Positions 15,380 through 23,425 of a stretch of 23,757 nt of DNA are shown piece by piece. Positions within the stretch are counted from its first letter, which is position 1. Each line of letters starts with the position of its first letter. The DNA is from JBAUHN01 sp049680295 (GTDB taxonomy: Bacteria; Pseudomonadota; Alphaproteobacteria; Rhodobacterales; Rhodobacteraceae), in contig JBAUHN010000402.1 in NCBI GenBank assembly GCA_049680295.1, positions 1 to 23,757 on the forward strand, written 5' to 3'. The notes below the pieces were generated by a model. The model saw only the letters and a list, made by a program, of their open reading frames with translations. It made no database searches and had not been told where the DNA came from. Both the position numbers and the translations under genes were made by a program.

Positions 15380-16180
15380 TCAGTGGGCCGGGATCGTCAC
15401 TGCATCCAAAAGGCTGCGACCACCATCAATGGTCACAATCTCACCCGTCATGAACCCAGAGCTTTCCGCGGCAAGGAACTGAACCGCATCCGCCAGCTCG
15501 GATGGCGGCGCAATCCGGCCCAAAGGCGTCTGTTCCAGAATATCGTCGCGCCATTCGACATGTTCGCTCATCGACGATTGCAATGACGCGCTCATCACGG
15601 ATCCAAAGGCTACTGCATTCACCCTGATCCGGTGTGGTGCCAAAGATACGGCCAGCGAACGGGTCATTTGATCGAGCGCCGCCATTGCGACCGAATAGCC
15701 CAAAAGCTCAGGCCGTGTCTGGCGCGCTGCGATCGAGCTTAAGTTTACAATAGACCCCAATGAACCTTCCTCAATTCCTTCGCCCTGTTTTATCATGCGG
15801 CGGGCCACCTGTTGCGACAGGTGCAAAGCTGTCATTACATTTTGCTGAAGCAAGACCTCAACTGATGTATCCTCGACGTTCAGCGCCTCTGTCGTCATCA
15901 CCTGACGCGATGCGTTTACCAAAATATCAACACGGTCAAACGCGTCGATGGTTGCAGATACCAAATTGGCGATGGTCAGTCTTTGACGTAGATCACCGGC
16001 AAAGAAACGCACGTTGCCTTCGTCCAGCTGCGCGCCCAATTCTTCGATCAGCTTTTTCTCGTCCATATCGGCAAACATGACATTTGCCCCTTTATCCGCA
16101 AACTGTCGCGCAATCGCGAGGCCAATACCATTGGCGGCCCCCGTGACAATGGCGGTCTTACCGGTGATCGAAAATGACAT
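15380..16180 (-). CDS. Short-chain dehydrogenase/reductase family protein with altered catalytic motifs
   Basis: A 266-residue SDR with a normal nucleotide-binding TGAANGIG (residues 13-20), an acidic residue after the second strand (FADMD, Asp38, favouring NAD), helix-4 Asn114, and catalytic Ser149 and Tyr162 with correct spacing. The C-terminal TGEIVTIDGG is typical. Two hallmarks are altered: YxxxK reads YSVAM, so the catalytic lysine is Met166 (codon ATG where AAG would give Lys), and the usual NNAG reads NASR. This could mean lost or changed catalysis, or a nucleotide-binding role. AAGGA precedes the ATG. It lies between hemF and the rRNA methyltransferase on the same strand; substrate unknown. 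Confidence 0.88.
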   Translation of the reverse strand: MSFSITGKTAIVTGAANGIGLAIARQFADKGANVMFADMDEKKLIEELGAQLDEGNVRFFAGDLRQRLTIANLVSATIDAFDRVDILVNASRQVMTTEALNVEDTSVEVLLQQNVMTALHLSQQVARRMIKQGEGIEEGSLGSIVNLSSIAARQTRPELLGYSVAMAALDQMTRSLAVSLAPHRIRVNAVAFGSVMSASLQSSMSEHVEWRDDILEQTPLGRIAPPSELADAVQFLAAESSGFMTGEIVTIDGGRSLLDAVTIPAH

Positions 16181-16217
16181 GCAGGATCCTTGTGAATTTG
16201 GCCCAGTTTAATCGGCT

Positions 16218-17207
16218 TTACCGACGTTTGCGAGTGGGTCGCGTTGCATGCAGCAGCTTAAAGCGGCCATTGCCGCCCAATTCCGTCACTTTGGCAAAGC
16301 TGGCGGCAAGCGTGGCTTCGTAGGGCAAGTGCCGGTTTGCAACCATGTAAAGCTGGCCTTGCGGCGCAAGGTTACGGGCTGCGGACGCAACGAATGCCTG
16401 ACCCAGTGATGGATCTGCGGCGCGACCGGTGTGAAAAGGCGGGTTCATCACCACTGTGTCTATCTGCCCTGGCGCTTTCCAGTTGGTTGCATCAGCCCAG
16501 TGAAACTGCGCGCGTGGATCGGTGACATTGTGGCGCGCGCACTCCAGCGCCATGTGTTCTGCTTCTACCAAATGCACAGCTTCAACACCATCACGGGTCA
16601 GGATATGCGCCGACAAATATCCCCATCCGGCACCCAGGTCCGCCACGCTGCGACCCAGCTTACGCGGCAACGCCTGCGCCAGCATCTCGGACGCCGGGTC
16701 AATGCCGTCGGCTGAAAACACACCCGGTGCCGTCCAAAACCCGCCCGACGTCAGTTCCGGGCCCCGTTGCCAATCAGCGAATGCATCACTTGGCGCAGAT
16801 AGCCAAAACAACTTGCCATGCGCTTTGGAGATCTGCCCCATCACATCCGCCCGTTTGCGCATGTCGCGTAGCAGGCTGTCAACGCCATCGGTTTTTTGCC
16901 CGTCAATGACCACAATACCGTCTGTCACTTTCAGCATCTGCGCGATCATAGCGCGCGCCTGGGCCTTGGCCCGCGGCAAAGATATCAAGGTTGCGGCATA
17001 CCGCCCATCAGGGGCCACAGCGCAATCAATCCCGCGCGCAACAAAGGCGTCGTGATCCGGTTTGAATCCTTGAATAACCTGCACCCGGTCGCGCGGCACA
17101 CCGTCCAAAGCCGCATCCGGTTTCGGTTCAACTATCGCGATCCGACCTTTGCCAGGCCACGCCAAACCACCCTCATCAAGGGCCAGAGACAAGCGCGCAT
17201 CCGTCAC
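16218..17207 (-). CDS. rsmC: RsmC-like class I rRNA (guanine-N2)-methyltransferase
   Basis: From the GTG at 17207 the protein has 329 residues. The C-terminal domain has the SAM site VADLGAGWGYLS and the target-base motif NPPFH (VVMNPPFHTG), characteristic of exocyclic-amine methyltransferases such as RsmC, which makes m2G1207 in 16S rRNA. The N-terminal half matches the degenerate methyltransferase-like domain that RsmC/RsmD-type enzymes use for RNA binding (about residues 1-150, with LPRAKAQARAM). The GTG start lies 4 bp after the clpS stop; the frame extends back to 17264 inside clpS, which is less likely. RlmG-type activity on 23S rRNA is an alternative. Confidence 0.82.
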   Translation of the reverse strand: MTDARLSLALDEGGLAWPGKGRIAIVEPKPDAALDGVPRDRVQVIQGFKPDHDAFVARGIDCAVAPDGRYAATLISLPRAKAQARAMIAQMLKVTDGIVVIDGQKTDGVDSLLRDMRKRADVMGQISKAHGKLFWLSAPSDAFADWQRGPELTSGGFWTAPGVFSADGIDPASEMLAQALPRKLGRSVADLGAGWGYLSAHILTRDGVEAVHLVEAEHMALECARHNVTDPRAQFHWADATNWKAPGQIDTVVMNPPFHTGRAADPSLGQAFVASAARNLAPQGQLYMVANRHLPYEATLAASFAKVTELGGNGRFKLLHATRPTRKRR

Positions 17208-17211
17208 GGAT

Positions 17212-17553
17212 CTATTCTTCTTTTTCCATAGTGCATTGCAGCGGGTGCTGATGGCGCCTTGCAAAGTCCATCACCTGCGCCACCTTGGTCTCGGCGATCT
17301 CATGACTAAAGACCCCGACCACGGCCAGTCCTTTTTTATGCACCGTCAACATAATCTCGAACGCCTGTGCATGGTTCAGACCAAAGAACCGCTCCAGCAC
17401 ATGCACGACAAATTCCATCGGCGTGAAATCATCATTCAGCAACATCACTTTATAAAGCGGCGGCCGCTTGGTTTTCGGTTTGACGTCGGTCAGGATGGAC
17501 GTGTCGCCATCATCGCCAAAATCGTCCGACATCATGTAAGGGTCAATGCGCAT
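17212..17553 (-). CDS. clpS: ATP-dependent Clp protease adaptor ClpS
   Basis: A 113-residue adaptor that hands N-end-rule substrates to ClpAP. The core PPLYKVMLLNDDFTPMEFVV is the family signature, with the N-degron pocket residues in NDDFTPMEF. It continues with VLERFFGLN, MLTVHKKGLAVVG and a C-terminal region near VMDFARRHQHPLQCTMEKE. The N-terminus is an acidic flexible tail (SDDFGDDGDTS). Start choices at 17553, 17535 and 17532 are all ATG; the first is kept. clpA is not adjacent. The downstream methyltransferase begins 4 bp after the stop, so the two are probably cotranscribed. Confidence 0.95.
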   Translation of the reverse strand: MRIDPYMMSDDFGDDGDTSILTDVKPKTKRPPLYKVMLLNDDFTPMEFVVHVLERFFGLNHAQAFEIMLTVHKKGLAVVGVFSHEIAETKVAQVMDFARRHQHPLQCTMEKEE

Positions 17554-17640
17554 TGCTGTTCCGCAGTTAATGAGAGACTGAGTCTTTGAAAGCCTTATAT
17601 AACTTGTCTGACTGTTTAGAAAAGAGGGGGGCCTTCAAAC

Positions 17641-18345
17641 ATGTGTCCTAAGCTGACATGTATAGGGTTTGATGCCGATGACACGCTTTGGCACAATGAA
17701 CGGGTTTTTCAACTGACCCAATCACGATTTGCCGAGCTTTTGGCGGACTACACCGACAGCGATACCCTGATGGCCCGACTGCTAGAGTCCGAACGCCGCA
17801 ACCTTGGACATTACGGATTTGGCGTCAAAGGCTTCGTTTTGTCGATGATCGAAACTGCCGTTGAAGTGACAAACGGTCAGGTTCCCGCCTCGGTGATCAG
17901 TCAATTGCTGGACGCAGGCCGTGACATGCTGCGCCACCCGGTCGACTTACTGCCACATGCAGGTGACGCCGTTGAGGCGGCACGTGGCGACCACACGGTC
18001 ATATTGGTCACCAAGGGCGATCTGTTGGATCAGGAACGCAAATTGGCGCAATCGGATTTGGGCGAATTGTTTCACGGGGTTGAGATTGTGTCGGACAAGA
18101 CCACTGCGCAATACACCGATATTTTCAGCCGCCATGGCGACGGCGCGGCATTTGGAATGATGGTCGGGAACTCAATCCGCTCGGACGTGGTGCCAATGAT
18201 CAATGCCGGGGGCTGGGGCGTTTTGGTGCCACATGCGCTGAACTGGGCCGTCGAACATGCCGACGCACCTTTGGATCATCCGCGATTTGCCGAGTTGGCA
18301 GATCTGGGGGCATTGGCCAACTTGATCGACACGTTTAACCAATAG
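17641..18345 (+). CDS. HAD-family hydrolase (phosphatase-like)
   Basis: A 234-residue haloacid-dehalogenase-superfamily protein. Motif I is GFDADDTLWHNE with the nucleophilic aspartate DxDDT, motif II/III are VILVTKGD and the lysine in that region, and motif IV is GNSIRSDVVPMINAGGWG. A helical cap (residues about 20-95) follows motif I, as in subfamily I. Such enzymes hydrolyse phosphate esters; the substrate cannot be read. GAGGGGGG lies about 10 nt before the ATG. It is divergent from clpS, 87 bp apart, and stands alone before a roughly 230-bp gap. Confidence 0.88.
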   Translation: MCPKLTCIGFDADDTLWHNERVFQLTQSRFAELLADYTDSDTLMARLLESERRNLGHYGFGVKGFVLSMIETAVEVTNGQVPASVISQLLDAGRDMLRHPVDLLPHAGDAVEAARGDHTVILVTKGDLLDQERKLAQSDLGELFHGVEIVSDKTTAQYTDIFSRHGDGAAFGMMVGNSIRSDVVPMINAGGWGVLVPHALNWAVEHADAPLDHPRFAELADLGALANLIDTFNQ

Positions 18346-18406
18346 TGCGATCCGTGATGAACCTCCTCGGATTCGACTTGCCCCATTTTCGCCACAATCG
18401 CCCTTT

Positions 18407-18433
18407 TAGCGGTCGCCGCTGACGCAGCCGCTA
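18407..18433. repeat. Inverted repeat between HAD hydrolase and the carboxypeptidase
   Basis: TAGCGG (18407-18412) and CCGCTA (18428-18433) are complementary; a nested AGCGG-TCG-CCGCT could compete. There is no T-tract after it, so it is not a clear terminator. Its role is unknown. Confidence 0.3.
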
Positions 18434-18577
18434 GATGTAGTTGGAACACCTTAACAAATACATGCAAAACCCTGCAAGCAATGGGTTTATCCAACATTCA
18501 ACCTGTGCTAGCATCGCCTTAATAATTTGGTCAGTCGAAAAAATCGGCGGCTCTGAGGCAGTAAAAGGCAGTTTATC

Positions 18578-20068
18578 ATGAAGGTGCGGCGCGTGCAGCC
18601 GGCCCGCTTGGGTCTATTTCTATTCACAGCTTTTTGGTTGTTGGTCATCGTTCCGATCAGCGCAATGGCAGCCCCCTATGCCGCATTCGTGATGGATGCC
18701 CGCACTGGCGAGGTCTTGCATTCACGCAACGCCGACACCCGATTGCATCCCGCGTCACTGACCAAAATGATGACGCTCTACATCGCATTTGAGGCAATCG
18801 AGAGAGGCGAAATCTCGCTCGATACCAAAGTGCGTATCAGCAAAAACGCCGCCGCCGAGCCGCCCTCAAAACTTGGCCTTAAAGCGGGTCAGCTGATTTC
18901 ATTTCGATATCTGATCCGTGCCGCATCGGTAAAATCAGCCAATGACGCTGCTACCGCAATCGGCGAAGCGCTTTCCGGCAGCGAAGCCAAATTTGCCCGA
19001 CGCATGAACCGCACGGCCAAGGCGCTGGGTATGACCCGAACGACATTCAAAAACGCCCATGGGCTAACTGAAACCGGCCATATGTCCACCGCACGGGACA
19101 TGTCGACGCTGGGGCGGCACGTTCTTTACGACTACCCGCAATATTACAATCTCTTTTCGCGCAGATCGACAGACGCAGGCGTGCGGCAGGTTGCCAACAC
19201 CAACCGTCGCCTTCTAGGGGCCTACAAAGGTGCCGATGGCATCAAAACCGGCTACACCCGCGCTGCCGGTTTCAACCTTGTGGCCTCGGCGGAACGCGGC
19301 AATGAACGGGTGATTGCAACCGTCTTTGGTGGCACATCCTCATCATCACGTAACGCGCGTGTGGCCGAACTGCTCGACATGGGCTTTCGCCGCTCGCCCA
19401 GTTCTGTACGGGTGAATAAGCCCAGCACACCGGTCTATTCCGTCAATGCGGGCAGCACAGCAGGTGGTGCAGGCAAAACCATCCGTCTGGTGACGGCCGT
19501 GAAATCCAGCAAACGCCCCGTTGTCCGACCGCAACCCGGCGAAGTTGTCATCATGACGGCGCTGGAAACCACAACCAGCAAATTGCAGGCCGATATCAAT
19601 TCGGCTGTGTTGGAAGCACAAAAAACACCTGTGACCGATACGGTTGCCGAAGCTGTGGCTTTGGCAGCAGCTAAACAGGTTATGGAACCCGCAGCCACAG
19701 TGGTACCCGTCGCCGCCAGCACCCTCGCAAAAATCCGGCCCACATCGCGGCCAAAGGATATTGTTCTGGCCAGCGCCCCTGCCAAAGCAACCCAAGAGCC
19801 TGAGGTCGTGACACGCGTCTCCACATCGGGGGGGCGCCATTGGGGTGTAAACGTCGGGCGTTATCCCAGCCGCTACAAGGCCGAACGCGTCTTACTGACA
19901 ACAGCATTGACCGAAATGTCCAGTCTGGACGGGTCGTTGCGAAAAGTGGTGAAAAGACCAACCGGGTATGATGCCAATTTCCTTGGCATGACCCGAGAGA
20001 CGGCCAATCTGGCGTGCCGTCGTCTGCAGTCGCGCAATATCAATTGCTATACGGTTGGCCCGTCCTGA
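18578..20068 (+). CDS. D-alanyl-D-alanine carboxypeptidase with C-terminal SPOR domain
   Basis: A 496-residue penicillin-binding protein of the DacA/DacF (PBP5/6) group. It has a signal peptide ending at SAMA (residue 31), the catalytic SLTK (Ser60-Lys63), SAN (120-122) and KTG (223-225) in order, and RRS/HGLTETGHMSTARD of S11 peptidases. It trims the terminal D-Ala from peptidoglycan stem peptides. After a roughly 150-residue Ala/Pro/Thr-rich linker, the last 75 residues (HWGVNVGRYPSRYKAE..., NINCYTVG) look like a SPOR domain that binds denuded septal glycan, which would direct the enzyme to the division site. SPOR-bearing D,D-carboxypeptidases occur in other alphaproteobacteria. AAGG lies before the ATG. 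Confidence 0.9.
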   Translation: MKVRRVQPARLGLFLFTAFWLLVIVPISAMAAPYAAFVMDARTGEVLHSRNADTRLHPASLTKMMTLYIAFEAIERGEISLDTKVRISKNAAAEPPSKLGLKAGQLISFRYLIRAASVKSANDAATAIGEALSGSEAKFARRMNRTAKALGMTRTTFKNAHGLTETGHMSTARDMSTLGRHVLYDYPQYYNLFSRRSTDAGVRQVANTNRRLLGAYKGADGIKTGYTRAAGFNLVASAERGNERVIATVFGGTSSSSRNARVAELLDMGFRRSPSSVRVNKPSTPVYSVNAGSTAGGAGKTIRLVTAVKSSKRPVVRPQPGEVVIMTALETTTSKLQADINSAVLEAQKTPVTDTVAEAVALAAAKQVMEPAATVVPVAASTLAKIRPTSRPKDIVLASAPAKATQEPEVVTRVSTSGGRHWGVNVGRYPSRYKAERVLLTTALTEMSSLDGSLRKVVKRPTGYDANFLGMTRETANLACRRLQSRNINCYTVGPS

Positions 20069-20096
20069 TCCAAACCCGATCGTTTTCGCGGCCTAT

Positions 20097-20110
20097 ATGA
20101 CACGGATCAA
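20097..20110. promoter_or_regulatory. Candidate FNR/FixK-type binding site upstream of usp
   Basis: ATGAC-ACGG-ATCAA matches 8 of the 10 specified bases of TTGAT-N4-ATCAA. Its centre lies about 30 bp before TAGGGT (20133-20138), which sits where a -10 hexamer would be for a class II FNR-activated promoter. The convergent downstream gene encodes FnrL. Binding is inference from sequence and neighbourhood. Confidence 0.5.
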
Positions 20111-20126
20111 AGTCGCGCCTTTCGCG

Positions 20127-20158
20127 TCGACATAGGGTAATGGCACACCTTATGTCGA
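20127..20158 (+). repeat. Long dyad next to the usp ribosome-binding site
   Basis: TCGACATAGGGT (20127-20138) pairs with ACCTTATGTCGA (20147-20158) with one G-T pair, leaving an 8-nt loop. The 3' arm runs into the Shine-Dalgarno AAAGGAG (20158-20164). It overlaps the candidate -10 at 20133-20138. It could act as an operator in DNA or, if the transcript starts upstream, as a hairpin beside the ribosome-binding site. Confidence 0.6.
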
Positions 20159-20171
20159 AAGGAGCCGCGAA

Positions 20172-21011
20172 ATGGCCTATAAATCAGTATTCACAGTGCT
20201 TTATGACCCCGAAATCGCGGGCACGGTATTGGCACAAGCCGCAGATCTAGCGCAGGCGATGGACGCACACCTTGAAGTGATGTGCATCGGGTTGGAACGC
20301 AGCCCGACCAGCTACTACGAGGTCGGCATCAATGCAGCAATCGTGCAGGCGACAATTGAACAGGCGCAGGCCAAGGCGGAAGCACTGGAAAACGACGCAA
20401 GACAACTTTTGGCAAAGCGCGATCTGCGCTGGAATATTACTAAATCAGCGGCGGTGCAGCCCGATGTGGGTCGCCCCGTGGGCAGGTTCGGGCGATTCTC
20501 GGATCTTGCAATTCTACCGCTTCCTTATGGCAAAAAAGCCAATCCGGACGCGCCCATTGTGGTCGAGGCGGCCTTGTTTGACGCAGGCTGCCCGGTTCTG
20601 GTGGTCCCTGATGATGTGAAAACGATGGGCCAGCCCAAGCGCGTAGTCATCGGTTGGAACGAAAGCGCCGAAGCGCTTCATGCGATCCGGGCAGCATTAC
20701 CCTTGTTGATGGGTGCAGAATCGGTCCATATCGCGGTGATTGATCCGCCAACGCACGGCCCTGAACGCTCAGACCCCGGTGGGCCATTGGCCATCATGCT
20801 GGCCCGACACGGAGTGGATTGCGAAATTGCGGTTCTCGCCAAAACCGGCGGCCCAATCAGCGCAATCCTGTCTCGCCATGTCAAAGATACCGGCGCGGAT
20901 ATGTTGGTCATGGGCGCCTATGGTCACTCGCGTTTTCGCGAGGCCATCCTTGGCGGGGCAACGCGAAACCTGCTTGAACATGCGAAAGTGCCTGTTTTCA
21001 TGGCGCACTAA
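20172..21011 (+). CDS. Universal stress protein, tandem UspA domains
   Basis: A 279-residue protein with two Usp domains. The first (residues about 1-145) lacks a clear ATP-binding signature. The second (about 155-279) ends with GAYGHSRFREAILGGATRNLL, matching the G-x2-G-x9-G-(S/T) nucleotide motif, so ATP binding is likely there only. Usp proteins accumulate in growth arrest, low oxygen or other stress; the biochemical role is often unknown. A strong Shine-Dalgarno AAAGGAG lies 7 nt before the ATG. An FNR-like site and a long dyad precede it, and the oxygen regulator fnrL converges on it 12 bp away, which suggests oxygen-linked expression. Confidence 0.93.
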   Translation: MAYKSVFTVLYDPEIAGTVLAQAADLAQAMDAHLEVMCIGLERSPTSYYEVGINAAIVQATIEQAQAKAEALENDARQLLAKRDLRWNITKSAAVQPDVGRPVGRFGRFSDLAILPLPYGKKANPDAPIVVEAALFDAGCPVLVVPDDVKTMGQPKRVVIGWNESAEALHAIRAALPLLMGAESVHIAVIDPPTHGPERSDPGGPLAIMLARHGVDCEIAVLAKTGGPISAILSRHVKDTGADMLVMGAYGHSRFREAILGGATRNLLEHAKVPVFMAH

Positions 21012-21023
21012 GGCGTTTCGCGT

Positions 21024-21791
21024 CTAGTGATCGCTATAGTCGCCAGCTTCGGCCACCAAACGCGCCATATCCGGGACGGTCACCTGCCGGTTGCTTTCCA
21101 CAAGGATAACGCCATCACGTTTTAACGCAGAAACCTGGCGGCTGACCGTTTCCAACGTCAGCCCCAGGTAGTTTGACATCGCTTCCCGCGTCAGCGGCAA
21201 GGTAAACACTTGCGACCCAAACGGCGCTTTGCCACCTGCATTCAAATCTCGACGTGCAAAAGTGATAAGCAGGCTGGATATTTTTTCGCGCGCGGTCTTG
21301 CGCCCCAGTACCAACATCCATTCGCGTGCTGCGTCCAGTTCATCCAACGTCATTTCCAGCAAACGGTTCGCCACATGAGGTGTGTCCCGCAGCATCGCCT
21401 CAAACGGTTTGCGGCGAAAACAACACATCTTGATTTCGGTGGCCGCAGCCACGGTATAGGGGGCAGCATCGCGCCCCGGACGCCCGACAAAATCGGACGG
21501 CAACAACAATCCGACCATCTGCGTGCGCCCGTCCTCCATGTTTTGGGTCAATGTCGCAACACCGGTCACAATGGAGGCCACAAATTCCATTTGGTCACCC
21601 GCCCACATGATGGTCTGGCCCGCTGAAAAACTACGGTAGTATTTGATATCATCTAAGACCGCCAGTTCATCGGCATCGCAATTCGAACAGACGGCGCGAT
21701 GCCGGATCGGACAACCGATACAATCCTTTGGCTGGACCTGTGGAGAAACATTCATATTCAAAACCTGTGCTGGGGAATGCAAATTATCCAT
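21024..21791 (-). CDS. fnrL: Crp/Fnr family oxygen-responsive regulator FnrL
   Basis: A 255-residue Crp/Fnr regulator. The N-terminal cysteines Cys24, Cys27, Cys35 and Cys38 (in CIGCPIRHRAVCSNC) and Cys123/Cys124 in the middle are placed like the [4Fe-4S] ligands of FnrL-type proteins. A cyclic-nucleotide-like beta barrel is followed by a dimerisation helix and an HTH. The recognition helix has the E-x2-S-R pattern (ETVSRQ) expected to read TTGAT half-sites. It would activate low-oxygen genes when the cluster is intact. ATG 21791 is used; an ATG at 21755 (MNVSPQVQP), with AGG about 9 nt upstream, is a fair alternative. The gene lies 56 bp after yejF on the same strand. Confidence 0.92.
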   Translation of the reverse strand: MDNLHSPAQVLNMNVSPQVQPKDCIGCPIRHRAVCSNCDADELAVLDDIKYYRSFSAGQTIMWAGDQMEFVASIVTGVATLTQNMEDGRTQMVGLLLPSDFVGRPGRDAAPYTVAAATEIKMCCFRRKPFEAMLRDTPHVANRLLEMTLDELDAAREWMLVLGRKTAREKISSLLITFARRDLNAGGKAPFGSQVFTLPLTREAMSNYLGLTLETVSRQVSALKRDGVILVESNRQVTVPDMARLVAEAGDYSDH

Positions 21792-21833
21792 AGCGTTTCG
21801 CCCGCAGTATGCACGTGAACCGCCCCTTGGACA

Positions 21834-21849
21834 AATCGGAAAACCGATT
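21834..21849. repeat. Dyad at the yejF stop codon
   Basis: AATCGG-AAAA-CCGATT is a perfect 6+6 inverted repeat overlapping the yejF stop (21848-21850). No T-tract follows on the minus strand, so read-through into fnrL is possible. It could be a weak terminator or an operator for fnrL. Confidence 0.35.
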
Positions 21850-23425
21850 ACGTCGTCGCCTGCAACAATGTCTTGGTGTAAGCATGTTGTGGATTGTCGA
21901 ACAAGTCACCTGTGTCGCCGTATTCGACAACATCTCCCTGTTTCATCACCACCACTTTATGCGACATAGCACGTACCACTTTCAGATCATGGCTGATGAA
22001 CAGATAGGCCAACCCGTATTTGGCCTGAAGATTACGCAACAATTCCACGATTTGCACCTGCACAGTCATATCCAGCGCGCTGGTGGGTTCATCCAGAACC
22101 AACAATCGCGGTCGAAGTACCATAGCGCGGGCAATTGCGATCCGCTGTCGTTGGCCACCGGAAAATTCATGCGGATAGCGATCCATGGTCTCCGGATCAA
22201 GACCAACCTCGATCATCACCTCATACACCAGATCACGTTGGTCACGGTCGGGATCAACATTGTGGACCGTCAAGCCTTCCGCAATGATCTGCGCACAAGT
22301 CATGCGCGGGCTAAGACTGCCAAAAGGGTCCTGAAAAACGATCTGCATGTCTTTTCGCAGACGGCGCAGTTCGCGGGTCGACCAACTGCGCACGTCTTGC
22401 CCAAGATAGGTGATCCCCCCCTCAGAGCTGATCAACCGCATGATCGCCAAAGCCATCGTGGTTTTGCCCGATCCACTTTCTCCTACGATACCAATGGTTT
22501 CGCCCGCCCGCACCGACAGTGTCGCGTCGTTCACCGCCTTGACGTACCCGACGGTGCGTCGCAACAAACCGGCTTGTATCGGGAACCAAATCTTCAGGTG
22601 ATCCGTGCTGGCCACCACTTCGGCATTCTCGGCGACGGGTTCCGGCGCGCCTGCAGGTTCGGCGTTAAGCAGTTTGATCGTGTAGGGATGCTGCGGCGCA
22701 TCAAAAATCGCTTTGGTCGGCCCCTGCTCAACAATCTCGCCGTTTTGCATGACGCAAACATGATCCGCGATCCGGCGCACGATGCCTAAATCATGGGTAA
22801 TGAACAACAGCCCCATACCCTCAGCGTCCTTCAAATCCTTCAACAAATCCAGGATTTGCGCCTGGATGGTAACGTCCAGCGCCGTTGTCGGCTCATCCGC
22901 GATCAACACGTCGGGTTTGTTGGCCAGTGCCATGGCGATCATCACCCGTTGACGCTGCCCGCCCGACAACTGATGCGGATAGCTGTTCAGGCGGCTTTCA
23001 GCGTCGCGGATGCCGACCTTGTCCATCAGCTCAAGTATCCGCGCACGCGCCGCTTGACCGGCGACACCCTGATGCAACGCCAGACTTTCGCCCAGTTGCT
23101 TTTCGATCGTGTGCAGCGGGTTCAGCGACGTCATCGGTTCTTGAAAAATAAAGCTGATGTCATTGCCACGCACTTTGCGCAGCAAGGCGTCATCCGCGCC
23201 AATCATCTGCTGGCCGTCATAGGTAACTGACCCCGACACCTCGGCGCTGTCGCCCAGCAAAGACACGGTGCTGAGCGCGGACACCGATTTGCCCGACCCG
23301 CTTTCACCAACCAGCGCCACCGTCTGACCACGTTCAACCGTAAAGCTGACCTTTTTCACGGCATCGGTCACGGCACCATCCTGCCGGAATGACACGCTTA
23401 GGTTACGGACCTCCAGCAGGCTCAT
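21848..23425 (-). CDS. yejF: Peptide ABC transporter, fused double ATP-binding protein (YejF type)
   Basis: A 525-residue protein with two complete ABC domains. The first has Walker A GESGSGKSVSA, signature LSGGQRQRV and Walker B VLIADEPTTALD; the second has GESGSGKTTMA, FSGGQRQRI and LLVLDEPTSALD. The domains are joined by a short acidic linker (EPAGAPEPVAENAEVVAS). It powers uptake of peptides or related compounds with the YejB/YejE permeases. Its ATG overlaps the stop of the upstream permease (ATGA at 23422-23425), showing coupling. The double-ATPase form next to a YejE-like permease supports YejF rather than separate OppD/OppF; GsiA-like is possible. Confidence 0.9.
   Translation of the reverse strand: MSLLEVRNLSVSFRQDGAVTDAVKKVSFTVERGQTVALVGESGSGKSVSALSTVSLLGDSAEVSGSVTYDGQQMIGADDALLRKVRGNDISFIFQEPMTSLNPLHTIEKQLGESLALHQGVAGQAARARILELMDKVGIRDAESRLNSYPHQLSGGQRQRVMIAMALANKPDVLIADEPTTALDVTIQAQILDLLKDLKDAEGMGLLFITHDLGIVRRIADHVCVMQNGEIVEQGPTKAIFDAPQHPYTIKLLNAEPAGAPEPVAENAEVVASTDHLKIWFPIQAGLLRRTVGYVKAVNDATLSVRAGETIGIVGESGSGKTTMALAIMRLISSEGGITYLGQDVRSWSTRELRRLRKDMQIVFQDPFGSLSPRMTCAQIIAEGLTVHNVDPDRDQRDLVYEVMIEVGLDPETMDRYPHEFSGGQRQRIAIARAMVLRPRLLVLDEPTSALDMTVQVQIVELLRNLQAKYGLAYLFISHDLKVVRAMSHKVVVMKQGDVVEYGDTGDLFDNPQHAYTKTLLQATT

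Noticed and set aside
17575..17585. AGACT-G-AGTCT dyad upstream of clpS, containing a GANTC
   Set aside because: The arms are only 5 bp and no promoter elements could be placed around it, so it was not kept as a feature.
21809..22789. Plus-strand ORF of 326 codons opposite yejF
   Set aside because: It is antisense to a fully supported double-ATPase gene; the His/Arg/Gln-rich translation is typical of an antisense frame.
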